Positions 1 through 8,368 of a DNA stretch of 64,000 nucleotides are shown piece after piece. How positions within the stretch are numbered: position 1 is the first letter of the stretch; each line of letters starts with the position of its first letter. The notes beneath the pieces were generated by a model. The model made no database searches and had not been told where the DNA came from. It saw only the letters and a list, made by a program, of their open reading frames with translations. Position numbers and translations under genes: made by a program. Source of the DNA: Marinoscillum sp. MHG1-6 (GTDB lineage Bacteria; Bacteroidota; Bacteroidia; Cytophagales; Cyclobacteriaceae); NCBI RefSeq assembly GCF_024714475.1, contig NZ_JAMZMI010000001.1, positions 558,001-622,000 on the forward strand. The letters run 5' to 3'.

Positions 1-1
1 T

Positions 2-313
2 TTTGGTTTGGATTATTTTGATAATCAGGAAACTGCAACTATTTATTTTAAATCCGTGGAAGATACTGCTGTCACCCATACATTATCCATTGAAATTAAT
101 ACCTGGTTGAAAAAAACTATAGTGAATAAGGGTGAGCGAAGAATTGCAACTTATTATGCGCCTTCAAAAATGGCTGAAATCGCTTTTAGTCTAAGTTCAG
201 GCAGGCGTATTCGGCCTATCAAAAAGGTGGGCGAATGGTATAAAATTGAAGACAACAAGGAGATTGTCTACGTTCATGATCAGGATGTTGAATTTTATTA
301 TTCGTTGGACTAG
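2..313 (+). CDS. C-terminal end of an unknown protein (cut by window edge)
   Basis: The reading frame is open to the left edge and ends at a TAG at 311-313, so about 103 C-terminal residues are visible and the true start lies outside the window. The first possible start codon inside (TTG at 8) is not convincing as a real start. The visible part is mixed alpha/beta in character. Its last 40 residues (RPIKKVGEWYKIEDNKEIVY and onward) have the alternating pattern of a small SH3-like beta domain, which is only a suggestion. No motif allows a functional assignment. The next gene on the same strand starts about 105 bases downstream. Confidence 0.6.
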   Translation, partial: FGLDYFDNQETATIYFKSVEDTAVTHTLSIEINTWLKKTIVNKGERRIATYYAPSKMAEIAFSLSSGRRIRPIKKVGEWYKIEDNKEIVYVHDQDVEFYYSLD

Positions 314-419
314 CATACACCGAACCAGATTAATAATGACGACTGCCAGTATCTGACTAAAATCATAGTTTTTTCTGATGGGGACTTCCTAATAACAACT
401 GTGGGTTATCGATATTACA

Positions 420-1214
420 TTGGTTCAAACTGACTTAGCCATGAATAATAAAGATTACGAAAACCATCTATTAGCGCTTCAGGAAGAACTGGTGCATTTG
501 CAGGAATGGATACGGAAGCAGGGACTTAAAGTTGTGGTGATCTTCGAAGGCAGAGATGCCTCAGGAAAAGGAGGGGTCATTAAAAGAATCACCGAACCGC
601 TCAATCCCAGGGTGGTTAAAGTGGTGGCGCTCGGAGTGCCTACAGAGAAAGAAAAAGGTCAATGGTATTTTCAAAGGTATGTACCCCATTTACCTGCAAA
701 GGGAGAAATGGTGCTTTTTGATCGGAGCTGGTACAATCGTGCCGGTGTAGAGCGGGTGATGGGATTTTGTACGGACCAAGAATATGAGGAATTCCTAAGG
801 TCCTGTCCGGAATTTGAGAATATGCTGATCAGGTCGGGAATTACCCTACTCAAATATTGGTTTTCAGTGAGTGATGAGGAGCAGGAGCGACGATTTAATA
901 ATAGAGTTTCCAACCCAATGAAGCGATGGAAGTTCAGCCCAATGGATTTGGAGTCAAGGGCTAAATGGTTGGAATATTCCAGAGCTAAGGATGTTATGTT
1001 TGCTCATACCGATACCAAACATTCCCCATGGTATGTAGTTAATGCAGAGGATAAAAAGCAGGCCAGGTTGAATTGCATTAATCACATACTCAGCCAGGTG
1101 CCATATGAGAAAATGAAATATGATGAGATCACCCTTCCTCCTCTTCCAGAGGACAAGGCCTATGTCCGGCCGCCGATGGATTATCAGACATTTGTGCCGG
1201 AAAAATTTGGTTAA
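420..1214 (+). CDS. ppk2: Polyphosphate kinase 2 (PPK2 family)
   Basis: PPK2 enzymes transfer phosphate between polyphosphate and nucleotides in the cytoplasm, usually making NTP from NDP. The protein is a single P-loop domain of 257-264 residues, normal for short PPK2. The Walker A loop is GRDASGKGG (residues 44-52), the Walker B-like stretch is LFDRSWYNRAGVE (about 99-111), and a lid region follows around RRFNNRVSNPMKRWKFS. The EGRD-type loop resembles the NDP-phosphorylating subclass, but subclass cannot be proved by eye. The frame opens with TTG at 420; an in-frame ATG at 441 is the more usual codon and may be the real start. It stands alone and is followed by terminator-like hairpins before the convergent metallo-hydrolase gene. 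Confidence 0.92.
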   Translation: MVQTDLAMNNKDYENHLLALQEELVHLQEWIRKQGLKVVVIFEGRDASGKGGVIKRITEPLNPRVVKVVALGVPTEKEKGQWYFQRYVPHLPAKGEMVLFDRSWYNRAGVERVMGFCTDQEYEEFLRSCPEFENMLIRSGITLLKYWFSVSDEEQERRFNNRVSNPMKRWKFSPMDLESRAKWLEYSRAKDVMFAHTDTKHSPWYVVNAEDKKQARLNCINHILSQVPYEKMKYDEITLPPLPEDKAYVRPPMDYQTFVPEKFG

Positions 1215-1290
1215 AAGGGAGGTTTTCGAATTTTTATCTAAGGATTTGACCAGTTCATCGATTGTTTCGGCGGCGTGTAATTAATAAATC

Positions 1291-1451
1291 TATTTTTGTA
1301 TTGGGTATTTTAAATATCCGATCGCTGGTTGAGAGAGGGGGGCGTGTCCTCCCTCTTGATTATCGCGCCTTTTTTTACCGACCTCGTTCCAACGAGACCC
1401 CTACCGCCGGCGACAAACAATATTAGAAACACTTGCACATTGCAAGTGTTT
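1291..1451 (+). ncRNA. Candidate structured small RNA or complex terminator region
   Basis: This 280-base gap between two convergent genes is richer in G+C than its surroundings. On the + strand it holds a perfect TAnnTTTG box (TATTTTTG, 1291-1298). Then comes a 9-bp hairpin (1334-1342 with 1348-1356, one G-T pair), a T-run at 1370-1376, a small CTCGTT/AACGAG hairpin (1383-1396), and a strong terminator (1427-1451). The only TTG upstream sits 26 bases from the -7 box, longer than usual. The stretch could encode an RNA of roughly 150 nt, or it could be two successive terminators for ppk2. No known RNA family is recognised. Confidence 0.25.
1427..1451. terminator. Bidirectional intrinsic terminator between convergent genes
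   Basis: A perfect 11-bp stem (1427-1437 with 1441-1451) closes on the 3-base loop CAT and runs directly into a T-rich tract on the + strand. On the opposite strand the preceding A-rich bases give a weaker U tract. It sits 46 bases after the stop of the leftward metallo-hydrolase gene and about 210 bases after ppk2, so it can serve both. Confidence 0.75.
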
Positions 1452-1496
1452 TTTCATTTTGGTCAGTCCAACGCCCTAGCAAATACTGCAGGGTTC

Positions 1497-2381
1497 TCAC
1501 GAATTTTGTTTTTTCCAGTACCTCACCAATCCTGAAACACTCATCCAGCTTGGGTTGGCTGCCTCATATTGTTCAAGACCATGACTATCTACTCCATGCT
1601 CTTTGAGTTGATTAACAGTATAATCCTTAAATTGAGATACCATTTCATCCATCTCCAAGCCTGAGCTCCATTTTTCTTTAACCCAACCGGCCCAATCCTG
1701 CATCATTTTTCGAAGGTTGTCAAGGTGTGCTACCTTATTTTTGATGACACCGAAATGCGTGAGATAAAGGTTGTCAGCAGCAATGCTGAGTAGGTGATCA
1801 ATGGACATATTCCAAATTTCAAGATCGATATCCGGAGGTGGACAAGGAGCTACTACAGGACCGGCGCCAATTTTTACCCCAGCCACGTCTCCAGAGAAAA
1901 TAGAATCATCAAGCTGCCAGGCAATATGATGCTTCGCATGACCGGGAGTGTAATGTGCAATAAAGGTTTTGCCTCCAATTGTTAATTCAGCTTTATCCTC
2001 CGGAGCGAAAAGCTGGTTTCGAGGGATTTTGTTCATGGCTCCCCACAGTCGCTCCATATCATCCTGATAGATGCGTTTAGCCGACTCATAAAGTTTGGTA
2101 GGGTCTTCCATATGAGGTAATCCGAACGGGTGTACATAAATATTGGCACCAGTCTCGGCCAATGCCCATGCGGCACCTGCATGATCAAAATGAATATGTG
2201 TGAGTAACACATGTTTGACATCCCTTGGTGTATAGCCAAATTGCATCAGACCTTTCTTAAGGGACTCAAATGTGGAGTGGGGACCTGTTTCAATGAGAAT
2301 AGGGCCTTCAGATGATTCGACCAAAAAACTTGCGATTGCCTGATCAATGTCGAGATAGTTGAGATCTAATACTTGAATCAT
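1497..2381 (-). CDS. Metallo-beta-lactamase-fold hydrolase
   Basis: This is a cytoplasmic metal-dependent hydrolase of the MBL superfamily, 294 residues from the chosen ATG at 2381 (MIQVLDL). A longer frame from 2444 would overlap the divergent gene and adds an unconserved tail. Metal ligands are visible in order: HIHFDH (62-67), PGHAKHH, SGDVAG and a final THFG. The first strand (GPILIETGPHSTFES) is where this family places the loop preceding the active site. It lacks a glyoxalase II or lactonase signature that would fix the substrate, so only the fold is assigned. It is transcribed divergently from the thioesterase gene, with about 50 bases between starts. Confidence 0.88.
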   Translation of the reverse strand: MIQVLDLNYLDIDQAIASFLVESSEGPILIETGPHSTFESLKKGLMQFGYTPRDVKHVLLTHIHFDHAGAAWALAETGANIYVHPFGLPHMEDPTKLYESAKRIYQDDMERLWGAMNKIPRNQLFAPEDKAELTIGGKTFIAHYTPGHAKHHIAWQLDDSIFSGDVAGVKIGAGPVVAPCPPPDIDLEIWNMSIDHLLSIAADNLYLTHFGVIKNKVAHLDNLRKMMQDWAGWVKEKWSSGLEMDEMVSQFKDYTVNQLKEHGVDSHGLEQYEAANPSWMSVSGLVRYWKKQNS

Positions 2382-2433
2382 TTTTGTGTAATTATTGGGT
2401 AGATTGTGGCGTTGTCTAAACAATAACGAAAAT

Positions 2434-2916
2434 ATGGGAAACAAAGACTACTTTCAGGACCATATGCCGGAAAATGTCTGTTTTGGTTGTGGAAAAAACC
2501 ATGACGGATTACAGATCAAAAGTTACTGGGAAGGAGAAGAGAGTGTCTGTAGATGGGATTCGGAAGAGAAGTATCATGGATGGGCCAATTTGCTCAATGG
2601 AGGTATTTTGGCTACGCTCGTTGATTGTCATTGCATGGGTACAGCCATTGCTCATGCCTATCGCTTAGAGGAGCGTGACATGGATTCAAAACCAGTTTAT
2701 AGGTACGCCACCGGGACCTTGACGGTAAAGTATCTGCAACCCACTCCGAATGACATCACCATTGAATTGAGGGCAAAGGTTATAGAGGTTAAGGGACGCA
2801 AAACGGTGATGGAGTGTCGGGTGTTTTCTGATGGTATTCAAACTGCCCAGGCTGATGTGGTGGCTATCCGTGTCTTTGATAGTAGTGAGTCGCAATCCGA
2901 GAACCCATTTAAATAG
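2434..2916 (+). CDS. Hotdog-fold thioesterase, PaaI/THEM4-like
   Basis: A 160-residue hotdog-fold protein, probably hydrolysing an acyl-CoA thioester. The start is the ATG at 2434 (MGNKDYF). The TTG 39 bases further upstream would add 13 residues of no recognisable character. The helix motif NGGILATLVDCHCMGTA (55-71) corresponds to the central hotdog helix, with Asp64 in the place of the catalytic acid. An N-terminal CFGCG (16-20) is typical of a PaaI-like subgroup. The substrate is unknown. lgt begins only 5 bases after its stop, so the two are probably co-transcribed, although no functional connection is obvious. Confidence 0.85.
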   Translation: MGNKDYFQDHMPENVCFGCGKNHDGLQIKSYWEGEESVCRWDSEEKYHGWANLLNGGILATLVDCHCMGTAIAHAYRLEERDMDSKPVYRYATGTLTVKYLQPTPNDITIELRAKVIEVKGRKTVMECRVFSDGIQTAQADVVAIRVFDSSESQSENPFK

Positions 2917-2921
2917 GAGAT

Positions 2922-3695
2922 ATGTATCCGGAGCTTTTTACCATTGGTGATCTGACAGTCTACTCCTACGGTTTTATGATTATGCTAGGAGCGGCGACCG
3001 GGTATTTTTATTTGAGTAATGTGGGTAAAAGGGAATTTTCGATGGCTCCTGAAAAGGTGCAGCTGTTGGTTATTCTGATCGTTGTTTCGGCTTTTATTGG
3101 TGGAAAGCTTTTCTTTTATCTGGAGGACCCTTCTTATTATTTTTCGTCTTTTGAGGTGTTGAAAAAGAGCTTTCGAAATGGCTTTGTGTTTTACGGCTCT
3201 TTGTTATTTGCCATTCCAGTCGTAGCCTGGTTTTTTATCAGGGAAAAGTTACCCGTCTGGCGTATGATGGATCGAATCGCTATTGTCGCCTGTATTATAC
3301 ATGGCTTTGGGCGAATGGGCTGTTTTCTTGCAGGTTGTTGCTATGGAATACCCACGGAGAGTTTTTTAGGAGTGACTTACCATAATCCGAAATCACAAGC
3401 CGAACCACTTCATGTAGCTTTGCACCCTACACAACTTTATGAATTATTCTCGATATCTGCCATTTTGGTGCTACTACTGATGCTAAAACGATATCAGAGA
3501 CTGGAAGGCAGACTCATTTTTGTCTATGTCGTCCTTTACGCTGCGGTTCGAGCAATAATTGAAGAGTTTCGTGGTGATATCGCCAGGGGATTTTTATTTG
3601 ATGGCTGGCTTTCCCATGCTCAGTTCATCTCCATTGTTCTTATTGTGCTTGCGGTAGTTGCTTACCTTGTCGGCTATCGAAAAAAAAGGATTTAA
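2922..3695 (+). CDS. lgt: Prolipoprotein diacylglyceryl transferase
   Basis: Lgt moves a diacylglycerol group from phosphatidylglycerol to the lipobox cysteine of prolipoproteins in the inner membrane, the first step of lipoprotein maturation. The 257-residue protein has about seven hydrophobic segments. It carries the Lgt signature in the form GRMGCFLAGCCYG (130-142) and the later HPTQLYE (168-174). The cysteine-rich variant of the signature is common in Bacteroidota. The window contains clear lipoproteins that would be clients (the SusD and the 55.4-57 kb protein). The stop codon overlaps that of the convergent lipid kinase gene by 4 bases. Confidence 0.95.
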   Translation: MYPELFTIGDLTVYSYGFMIMLGAATGYFYLSNVGKREFSMAPEKVQLLVILIVVSAFIGGKLFFYLEDPSYYFSSFEVLKKSFRNGFVFYGSLLFAIPVVAWFFIREKLPVWRMMDRIAIVACIIHGFGRMGCFLAGCCYGIPTESFLGVTYHNPKSQAEPLHVALHPTQLYELFSISAILVLLLMLKRYQRLEGRLIFVYVVLYAAVRAIIEEFRGDIARGFLFDGWLSHAQFISIVLIVLAVVAYLVGYRKKRI

Positions 3696-4567
3696 GCTTT
3701 TACCCTGACCTGTAGTGCCTTTTCCATGACAGAAAATTTGAATGGGGGATTGCCAAAATATTCTCCGTCAATATGGGCATTGAGTTCCGTTTGATTTTCA
3801 ATAATCAGAGAGTTTGTCTTAAAGAACCTCACTTCTTTTAATCTCCCGTGTTTTCCCTTGGATAATGCCGGAATACTCAAAAAACGTTTTATCGGATGGA
3901 GCTCTCCGACTTCACAAACGTGCAAAAAACCATCGGCTAGTTTGGCTTCAGGGTTTAATTTGAACGAGCCTCCAAAAGTGGTCCCTTTGGCAATACATAG
4001 AAGAATGAGTTTCTTTTTATGCGTACCATGGTCATCGGTAAATGAAAATGATTTAGGAGCATAAGAGGCCAAAATTTTCAGGACGTGATAATAATATTTA
4101 GCAGGCCCCTTGATCATGGTTTTTTCACGAACCATGTCAGCTACGATTTGGCCATCAAACCCCACCCCAACACCATTGAGGAATTTCCTTCCATTACAAA
4201 GCCCCAGGTCAACACGCATAACCTGTCCGAAAAGTGCGGTCTCAATCTGATCTTCCAGTGATTGACCAAGGTTTAGGCATTTTACATAATCATTGCCAGA
4301 TCCTGTCGGAATAATGCTTATTGGAGTGTCATATTTCAGGCCATTGACTGCTTCATTCAGTGTACCGTCTCCGCCCAGGATGATCAGATCTGTAAAATTT
4401 TCATTGAAGTGCTGCTCCAGAATAACCGTACCGTTCTTATCCCTTTCCGTATAGAATATCTCATGCTCTAGCTTGTGCCCCTTCAGAACACTGACAAGCT
4501 TTTGGAGCACATGGGTTGACTTTTTTTTACCTGAAACAGGATTGACCAGAATGAAGATCCTTCTCAA
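3692..4567 (-). CDS. Diacylglycerol/lipid kinase (YegS/DagK family)
   Basis: A 291-residue soluble lipid kinase of the DAGK catalytic family, which phosphorylates diacylglycerol or a related lipid alcohol with ATP. The nucleotide-binding loop GGDGTLNE (65-72) and the following PTGSGND (87-93) are intact, and the C-terminal beta-sandwich ends in VRVKA. It is the last gene of a leftward run (polA, dehydratase, kinase), only 6 bases after the dehydratase stop. No terminator fits between it and lgt because their 3' ends overlap. The exact lipid substrate (diacylglycerol, phosphatidylglycerol or a sphingoid base) cannot be told from motifs. Confidence 0.9.
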   Translation of the reverse strand: MRRIFILVNPVSGKKKSTHVLQKLVSVLKGHKLEHEIFYTERDKNGTVILEQHFNENFTDLIILGGDGTLNEAVNGLKYDTPISIIPTGSGNDYVKCLNLGQSLEDQIETALFGQVMRVDLGLCNGRKFLNGVGVGFDGQIVADMVREKTMIKGPAKYYYHVLKILASYAPKSFSFTDDHGTHKKKLILLCIAKGTTFGGSFKLNPEAKLADGFLHVCEVGELHPIKRFLSIPALSKGKHGRLKEVRFFKTNSLIIENQTELNAHIDGEYFGNPPFKFSVMEKALQVRVKA

Positions 4568-4573
4568 GGCAGA

Positions 4574-5524
4574 TTATTTAAAAGGCAGGTTAGTCACGTC
4601 GACATTGCCACCGGTCAGGATTACACCAACACGTTTTCCCGCAAACCTCTCCTTCACTTTGAGTACTGCTGCAAAGGCCACAGCACACGAGGGTTCAATT
4701 ATGATTTTCATTCTTTCCCAGATCAGCTTCATTGCTGAAATGATCTCCTCTTCCTCTACGGTAATCACTTCCTCCACATAGTTCTGAATGATCTCAAAGT
4801 TTTTTTGTCCGATGGTGGTTTTCAAACCGTCCGCAATGGTGTTCGGGTTTTTAACACCTTTAATTTTTCCGGCTTTCAAAGACTGAAAAGTATCATCCGC
4901 ATTTTTCGGTTCTCCCAGGAGCACTTTAATTGTCGGGTCCAGACAGCTGGCACTAATGGCCGTTCCGGCGGCCAGTCCACCACCTCCTACCGGGGATATA
5001 ACATAATCAAGCTCATGGACCTCTTCAATGAGCTCCTTGGCTGCGGTTGCTTGCCCGGCAATGATCCTGTAATCATCAAAAGGAGGAACAAAAACAGCCC
5101 CGGTCTTTTCAATTATTTCATCACAGGCCTTTTTTCGGGCCTGCTCTGTGGGCTCACAGAAGGTAATTTCGGCTCCGTATTCTTTCACAGCATCAATTTT
5201 GACACGTGAGGAATCTTTGGGCATGACCACGTATGCCTTGCTACCGGTAAGACTTGCAGCCAAAGCCACAGCTTGTGCATGGTTTCCTGAAGAGTGAGTA
5301 GCAAAACCATTTCTCCTCTCCTCTGGGGTGAACCCCATAATCATGTTCGTGGCACCGCGCATTTTGAAGCTGCCACCTCTTTGAAAATTCTCGCATTTGA
5401 AAAACACCTTTGCTCCAACCATTTCATTGATGGAATTGGAAAACAAAACAGGTGTTTCTTCTATGTATTTTGAGATGCGTGTATGCGCTCGCTTGATTTC
5501 GGTTAATCCGGGTATTTTATCCAT
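4574..5524 (-). CDS. PLP-dependent threonine/serine dehydratase (or serine racemase)
   Basis: A 316-residue fold-type II PLP enzyme. The Schiff-base lysine lies in GSFKMRGA (Lys54), the substrate loop is SSGNHAQ, and the phosphate-binding GGGG loop is near residue 180. It lacks the C-terminal ACT-like regulatory domain of biosynthetic IlvA. It therefore matches catabolic threonine ammonia-lyases and serine racemases, which share this length. Either reaction (threonine to 2-oxobutanoate, or serine to pyruvate/D-serine) is possible. It follows polA by 16 bases and precedes the lipid kinase by 6, suggesting an operon of unrelated functions. Confidence 0.88.
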   Translation of the reverse strand: MDKIPGLTEIKRAHTRISKYIEETPVLFSNSINEMVGAKVFFKCENFQRGGSFKMRGATNMIMGFTPEERRNGFATHSSGNHAQAVALAASLTGSKAYVVMPKDSSRVKIDAVKEYGAEITFCEPTEQARKKACDEIIEKTGAVFVPPFDDYRIIAGQATAAKELIEEVHELDYVISPVGGGGLAAGTAISASCLDPTIKVLLGEPKNADDTFQSLKAGKIKGVKNPNTIADGLKTTIGQKNFEIIQNYVEEVITVEEEEIISAMKLIWERMKIIIEPSCAVAFAAVLKVKERFAGKRVGVILTGGNVDVTNLPFK

Positions 5525-5540
5525 TTTGGGTTACTGGGGA

Positions 5541-8312
5541 TCAGTGAGCTTCTAACCAATTGGCTCCATGACCTATCCCAATTTCCATTGGTACGGAGAG
5601 CTCCAAGGCTGTTTTCATAAAATGATCTACATTTTTTTGTAATGTCTCCAACTCATCTTTATGAGCATCGAAGACCAATTCATCATGTACCTGCATGATC
5701 ATTCTGGATTGAAGCTTTTCCTTCTTCATCCAGTCATGGATCTTGATCATCGCCACTTTTATCATATCTGCGGCACTTCCCTGAATGGGTGCATTGATGG
5801 CATTTCGTTCTGCAAATCCGCGCTGCGTAAAATTCCTGGAGTTGATTTCTCTCAGATATCGTCTTCGTCCCAGGATTGTTTCCACGTATTCCTGCTCTTT
5901 CGCCTTAGCTATGGTACTGTCCATGTATTCCTTCACTTTGGGAAATTGCTCGAAATAAGATTCAATGATCTCGGCTGCCTCACCTCTCGGAATGTTCAGG
6001 TTTTGACTCAAACCAAAAGCCGAAATACCGTAGATAATTCCAAAGTTGACCTCCTTGGCCTTCCTACGCATATTGGAGTCTACTTCTTCCACTGGCACTT
6101 TGAAAACCTTGCTGGCGGTATTCGTATGGATGTCAAGTCCTTCTTTGAAGGCAGTGGTCATACCCTCATCTTCGGAAAATGCAGCCATGATGCGCAATTC
6201 AATTTGTGAGTAATCCGCTGATAAAATAAGATAATCCTCCGCTTTTGGAATAAATGCCTTTCTGATCTCGCGACCTTTGGCCGTTCGAATAGGGATGTTC
6301 TGCAGGTTAGGATTGTTGGAGCTTAGTCTTCCTGTTGCCGCGATGGTTTGTCGATAGTCTGTATGCAGTTTACCGTCTACTTTGCTTACCAGTTTTGGTA
6401 GTGCGTCAACATAGGTGGATTTAAGTTTTTGATATTCCCGGAATTCCAGAATTCGGGAGGCAATTTCATGTTCATTGGCCAGCTTCGACAGAATATCCTC
6501 ACCAGTGGCATACTGGCCAGTTTTGGTCTTTTTGGGTTTTTCCATCACTTTGAGCTTGTCAAAGAGGATCTCCCCGAGTTGCTTTGGTGAGGCGATATTG
6601 AATTCCTGACCTGCTATTTCGAAAATTTGGGACTGTGCCTTTCGACTTTCTTCATCCAGTTCTTTTGACATGGAGGCCAGGGCCTTTTCATCAATTTTAA
6701 CCCCCTCATATTCCATGTCGGCAAGTACAAAAGACAAGGGTTCTTCTACCTCGTGAAGCAACTTCCCCAAATGGAATTCCTTTATTTCCGGCTCCATTTT
6801 TTCCTTTAGCTGGAGCGTAATGTCCGCATCTTCACAGGCGTAGTTTTTAACTTCTTCTTCATCGACATCCCGAATGGATTTTTGCTTTTTCCCCGTACCG
6901 ACGAGCTCCTGAAACTTGATCGGTTTATAATCGAGGTAGTTTTCCGCCAGTACGTCCATTCCATGCGGTGTTTCCGGATCGATCAGGTAATGAGCAAGCA
7001 TGGTATCGAAAATCTTACCCTTGACCTGAATATTGTAGTTGCGAAGCACCTGGATATCGTATTTAAGGTTTTGACCTATCTTCAAAATGTCCGGATTTTC
7101 GAGTAGGCCTTTAAACTCTGAGGCTACGGCATGAGCTTCTTTGTCATCCTCGGGAATCACCACATAATAAGCTTCGCCCTTTTTGATGCTAAAAGCAATA
7201 CCAGCCAGTTTGGCTTCACGGGTATTAAGGCTATTGGTCTCGGTATCAAAACAAACCTCCTTTTGGGCTTCCAGCTTTTTAATGAGGTCGGCTCTTTCTG
7301 ATTTTGTTTTTACAAGGTGATAACTCGCCCTGGAGGCATCGAATTTTCCCTTGGAGCTAAGATCATCAGAGGTATCCGGAGCCTCCGTTCCAAATAAGCC
7401 CAGCTGGGGACTGGAGGAGGCTGGTCCGGCCACTTCTTCTACGAATACTCTTTTTGCAATGGTTCTAAACTCCAGTTCCTCAAATAGCGGAACCAGCTTT
7501 TCCTTGATAGGGTCCTTTTTTTCGAGTAGTGCTTCATCCAGTTCTATTGGAGATTCGATGTTGATGGTCGCCAGTTTTTTGGAGAAAATCCCTTGCTCGC
7601 CAAACTCCTGAATTTTTTTCTGGAGTGCTCCTTTGAGTTGGTCGGCATTTGCAACGATGTTTTCTACGGACCCAAATTCTTTTAGAAGCTTCGAAGCGGT
7701 TTTATCGCCCACCCCCGGAACCCCCGGGATGTTGTCAACGGCATCACCCTTGAGCCCAAGGATGTCGATAACCTGTTCTACCCGATCGATATCAAATTTG
7801 TTGAGGACTTCCGGTATGCCCAGAACATCCACCGCATTCCCCAGATAGGCTGGTTTATAGAGAAAAATATGGTCCTCCACCAGTTGAGCATAATCCTTAT
7901 CAGGGGTCATCATGTAGACATCATATCCTTGTCTGGCAGCCTTTTTAGCCAATGTTCCGATGAGGTCATCTGCCTCAAAGCCGTCGAGTTCAAGTACCGG
8001 TATTTGTAGTCCTTCCAGTATTTTCTTGCAATAAGGAATGGCTACTGCAATTTCCTCTGGTTGAGCTTCTCTGTTGGCTTTGTATTCGCTGTATTCTTCA
8101 TGGCGGAAGGTGGGAGCATGGGTGTCAAAGGCCACACCGATATGTGAGGGCTTTTCTTTTGTTAATATCTCAAGTACAGAGTTGGTAAAGCCCAAAACCG
8201 CCCCGGTATTCATTCCTTTGGAGGTGATTCTTGGGTTTTTGCTAAACGCAAAATGGGCTCGATAAATGAGTGCCATTGCATCAAGTAAAAACAATTTTTT
8301 TTGTTCGCTCAT
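5541..8312 (-). CDS. polA: DNA polymerase I
   Basis: Repair and Okazaki-fragment polymerase, 923 residues, with all three domains. Residues 1-290 form the 5'-3' exonuclease with GFEADDLIG and the helix-hairpin GVPGVGDKTASKLL. About 330-520 is a 3'-5' exonuclease that appears active, keeping DTE near 356 and YACEDADITLQL. The polymerase domain follows with motif A DYSQIELR (about 700), motif B RRKAKEVNFGIIYG and motif C VHDELVFD (about 874). Phe rather than Tyr in motif B predicts normal discrimination against dideoxynucleotides. It ends in the usual GxNWLEAH. It lies 56 bases after the histidine kinase gene and heads the dehydratase/lipid kinase run. Confidence 0.97.
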   Translation of the reverse strand: MSEQKKLFLLDAMALIYRAHFAFSKNPRITSKGMNTGAVLGFTNSVLEILTKEKPSHIGVAFDTHAPTFRHEEYSEYKANREAQPEEIAVAIPYCKKILEGLQIPVLELDGFEADDLIGTLAKKAARQGYDVYMMTPDKDYAQLVEDHIFLYKPAYLGNAVDVLGIPEVLNKFDIDRVEQVIDILGLKGDAVDNIPGVPGVGDKTASKLLKEFGSVENIVANADQLKGALQKKIQEFGEQGIFSKKLATINIESPIELDEALLEKKDPIKEKLVPLFEELEFRTIAKRVFVEEVAGPASSSPQLGLFGTEAPDTSDDLSSKGKFDASRASYHLVKTKSERADLIKKLEAQKEVCFDTETNSLNTREAKLAGIAFSIKKGEAYYVVIPEDDKEAHAVASEFKGLLENPDILKIGQNLKYDIQVLRNYNIQVKGKIFDTMLAHYLIDPETPHGMDVLAENYLDYKPIKFQELVGTGKKQKSIRDVDEEEVKNYACEDADITLQLKEKMEPEIKEFHLGKLLHEVEEPLSFVLADMEYEGVKIDEKALASMSKELDEESRKAQSQIFEIAGQEFNIASPKQLGEILFDKLKVMEKPKKTKTGQYATGEDILSKLANEHEIASRILEFREYQKLKSTYVDALPKLVSKVDGKLHTDYRQTIAATGRLSSNNPNLQNIPIRTAKGREIRKAFIPKAEDYLILSADYSQIELRIMAAFSEDEGMTTAFKEGLDIHTNTASKVFKVPVEEVDSNMRRKAKEVNFGIIYGISAFGLSQNLNIPRGEAAEIIESYFEQFPKVKEYMDSTIAKAKEQEYVETILGRRRYLREINSRNFTQRGFAERNAINAPIQGSAADMIKVAMIKIHDWMKKEKLQSRMIMQVHDELVFDAHKDELETLQKNVDHFMKTALELSVPMEIGIGHGANWLEAH

Positions 8313-8368
8313 GGAGGTAAAGGTAGTAGATGTGGTAGTGAAATGAAATGGGAAATTTTGGCCGTGAA

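Noticed and set aside
1329-1535. Open frame of 68 codons in the gap after ppk2
   Set aside because: It runs through the terminator hairpin and overlaps the metallo-hydrolase gene antisense; composition and motifs look like chance.
2382-2444. N-terminal extension of the metallo-hydrolase to 2444
   Set aside because: It would overlap the divergent thioesterase start, and the ATG at 2381 gives a normal family N-terminus.
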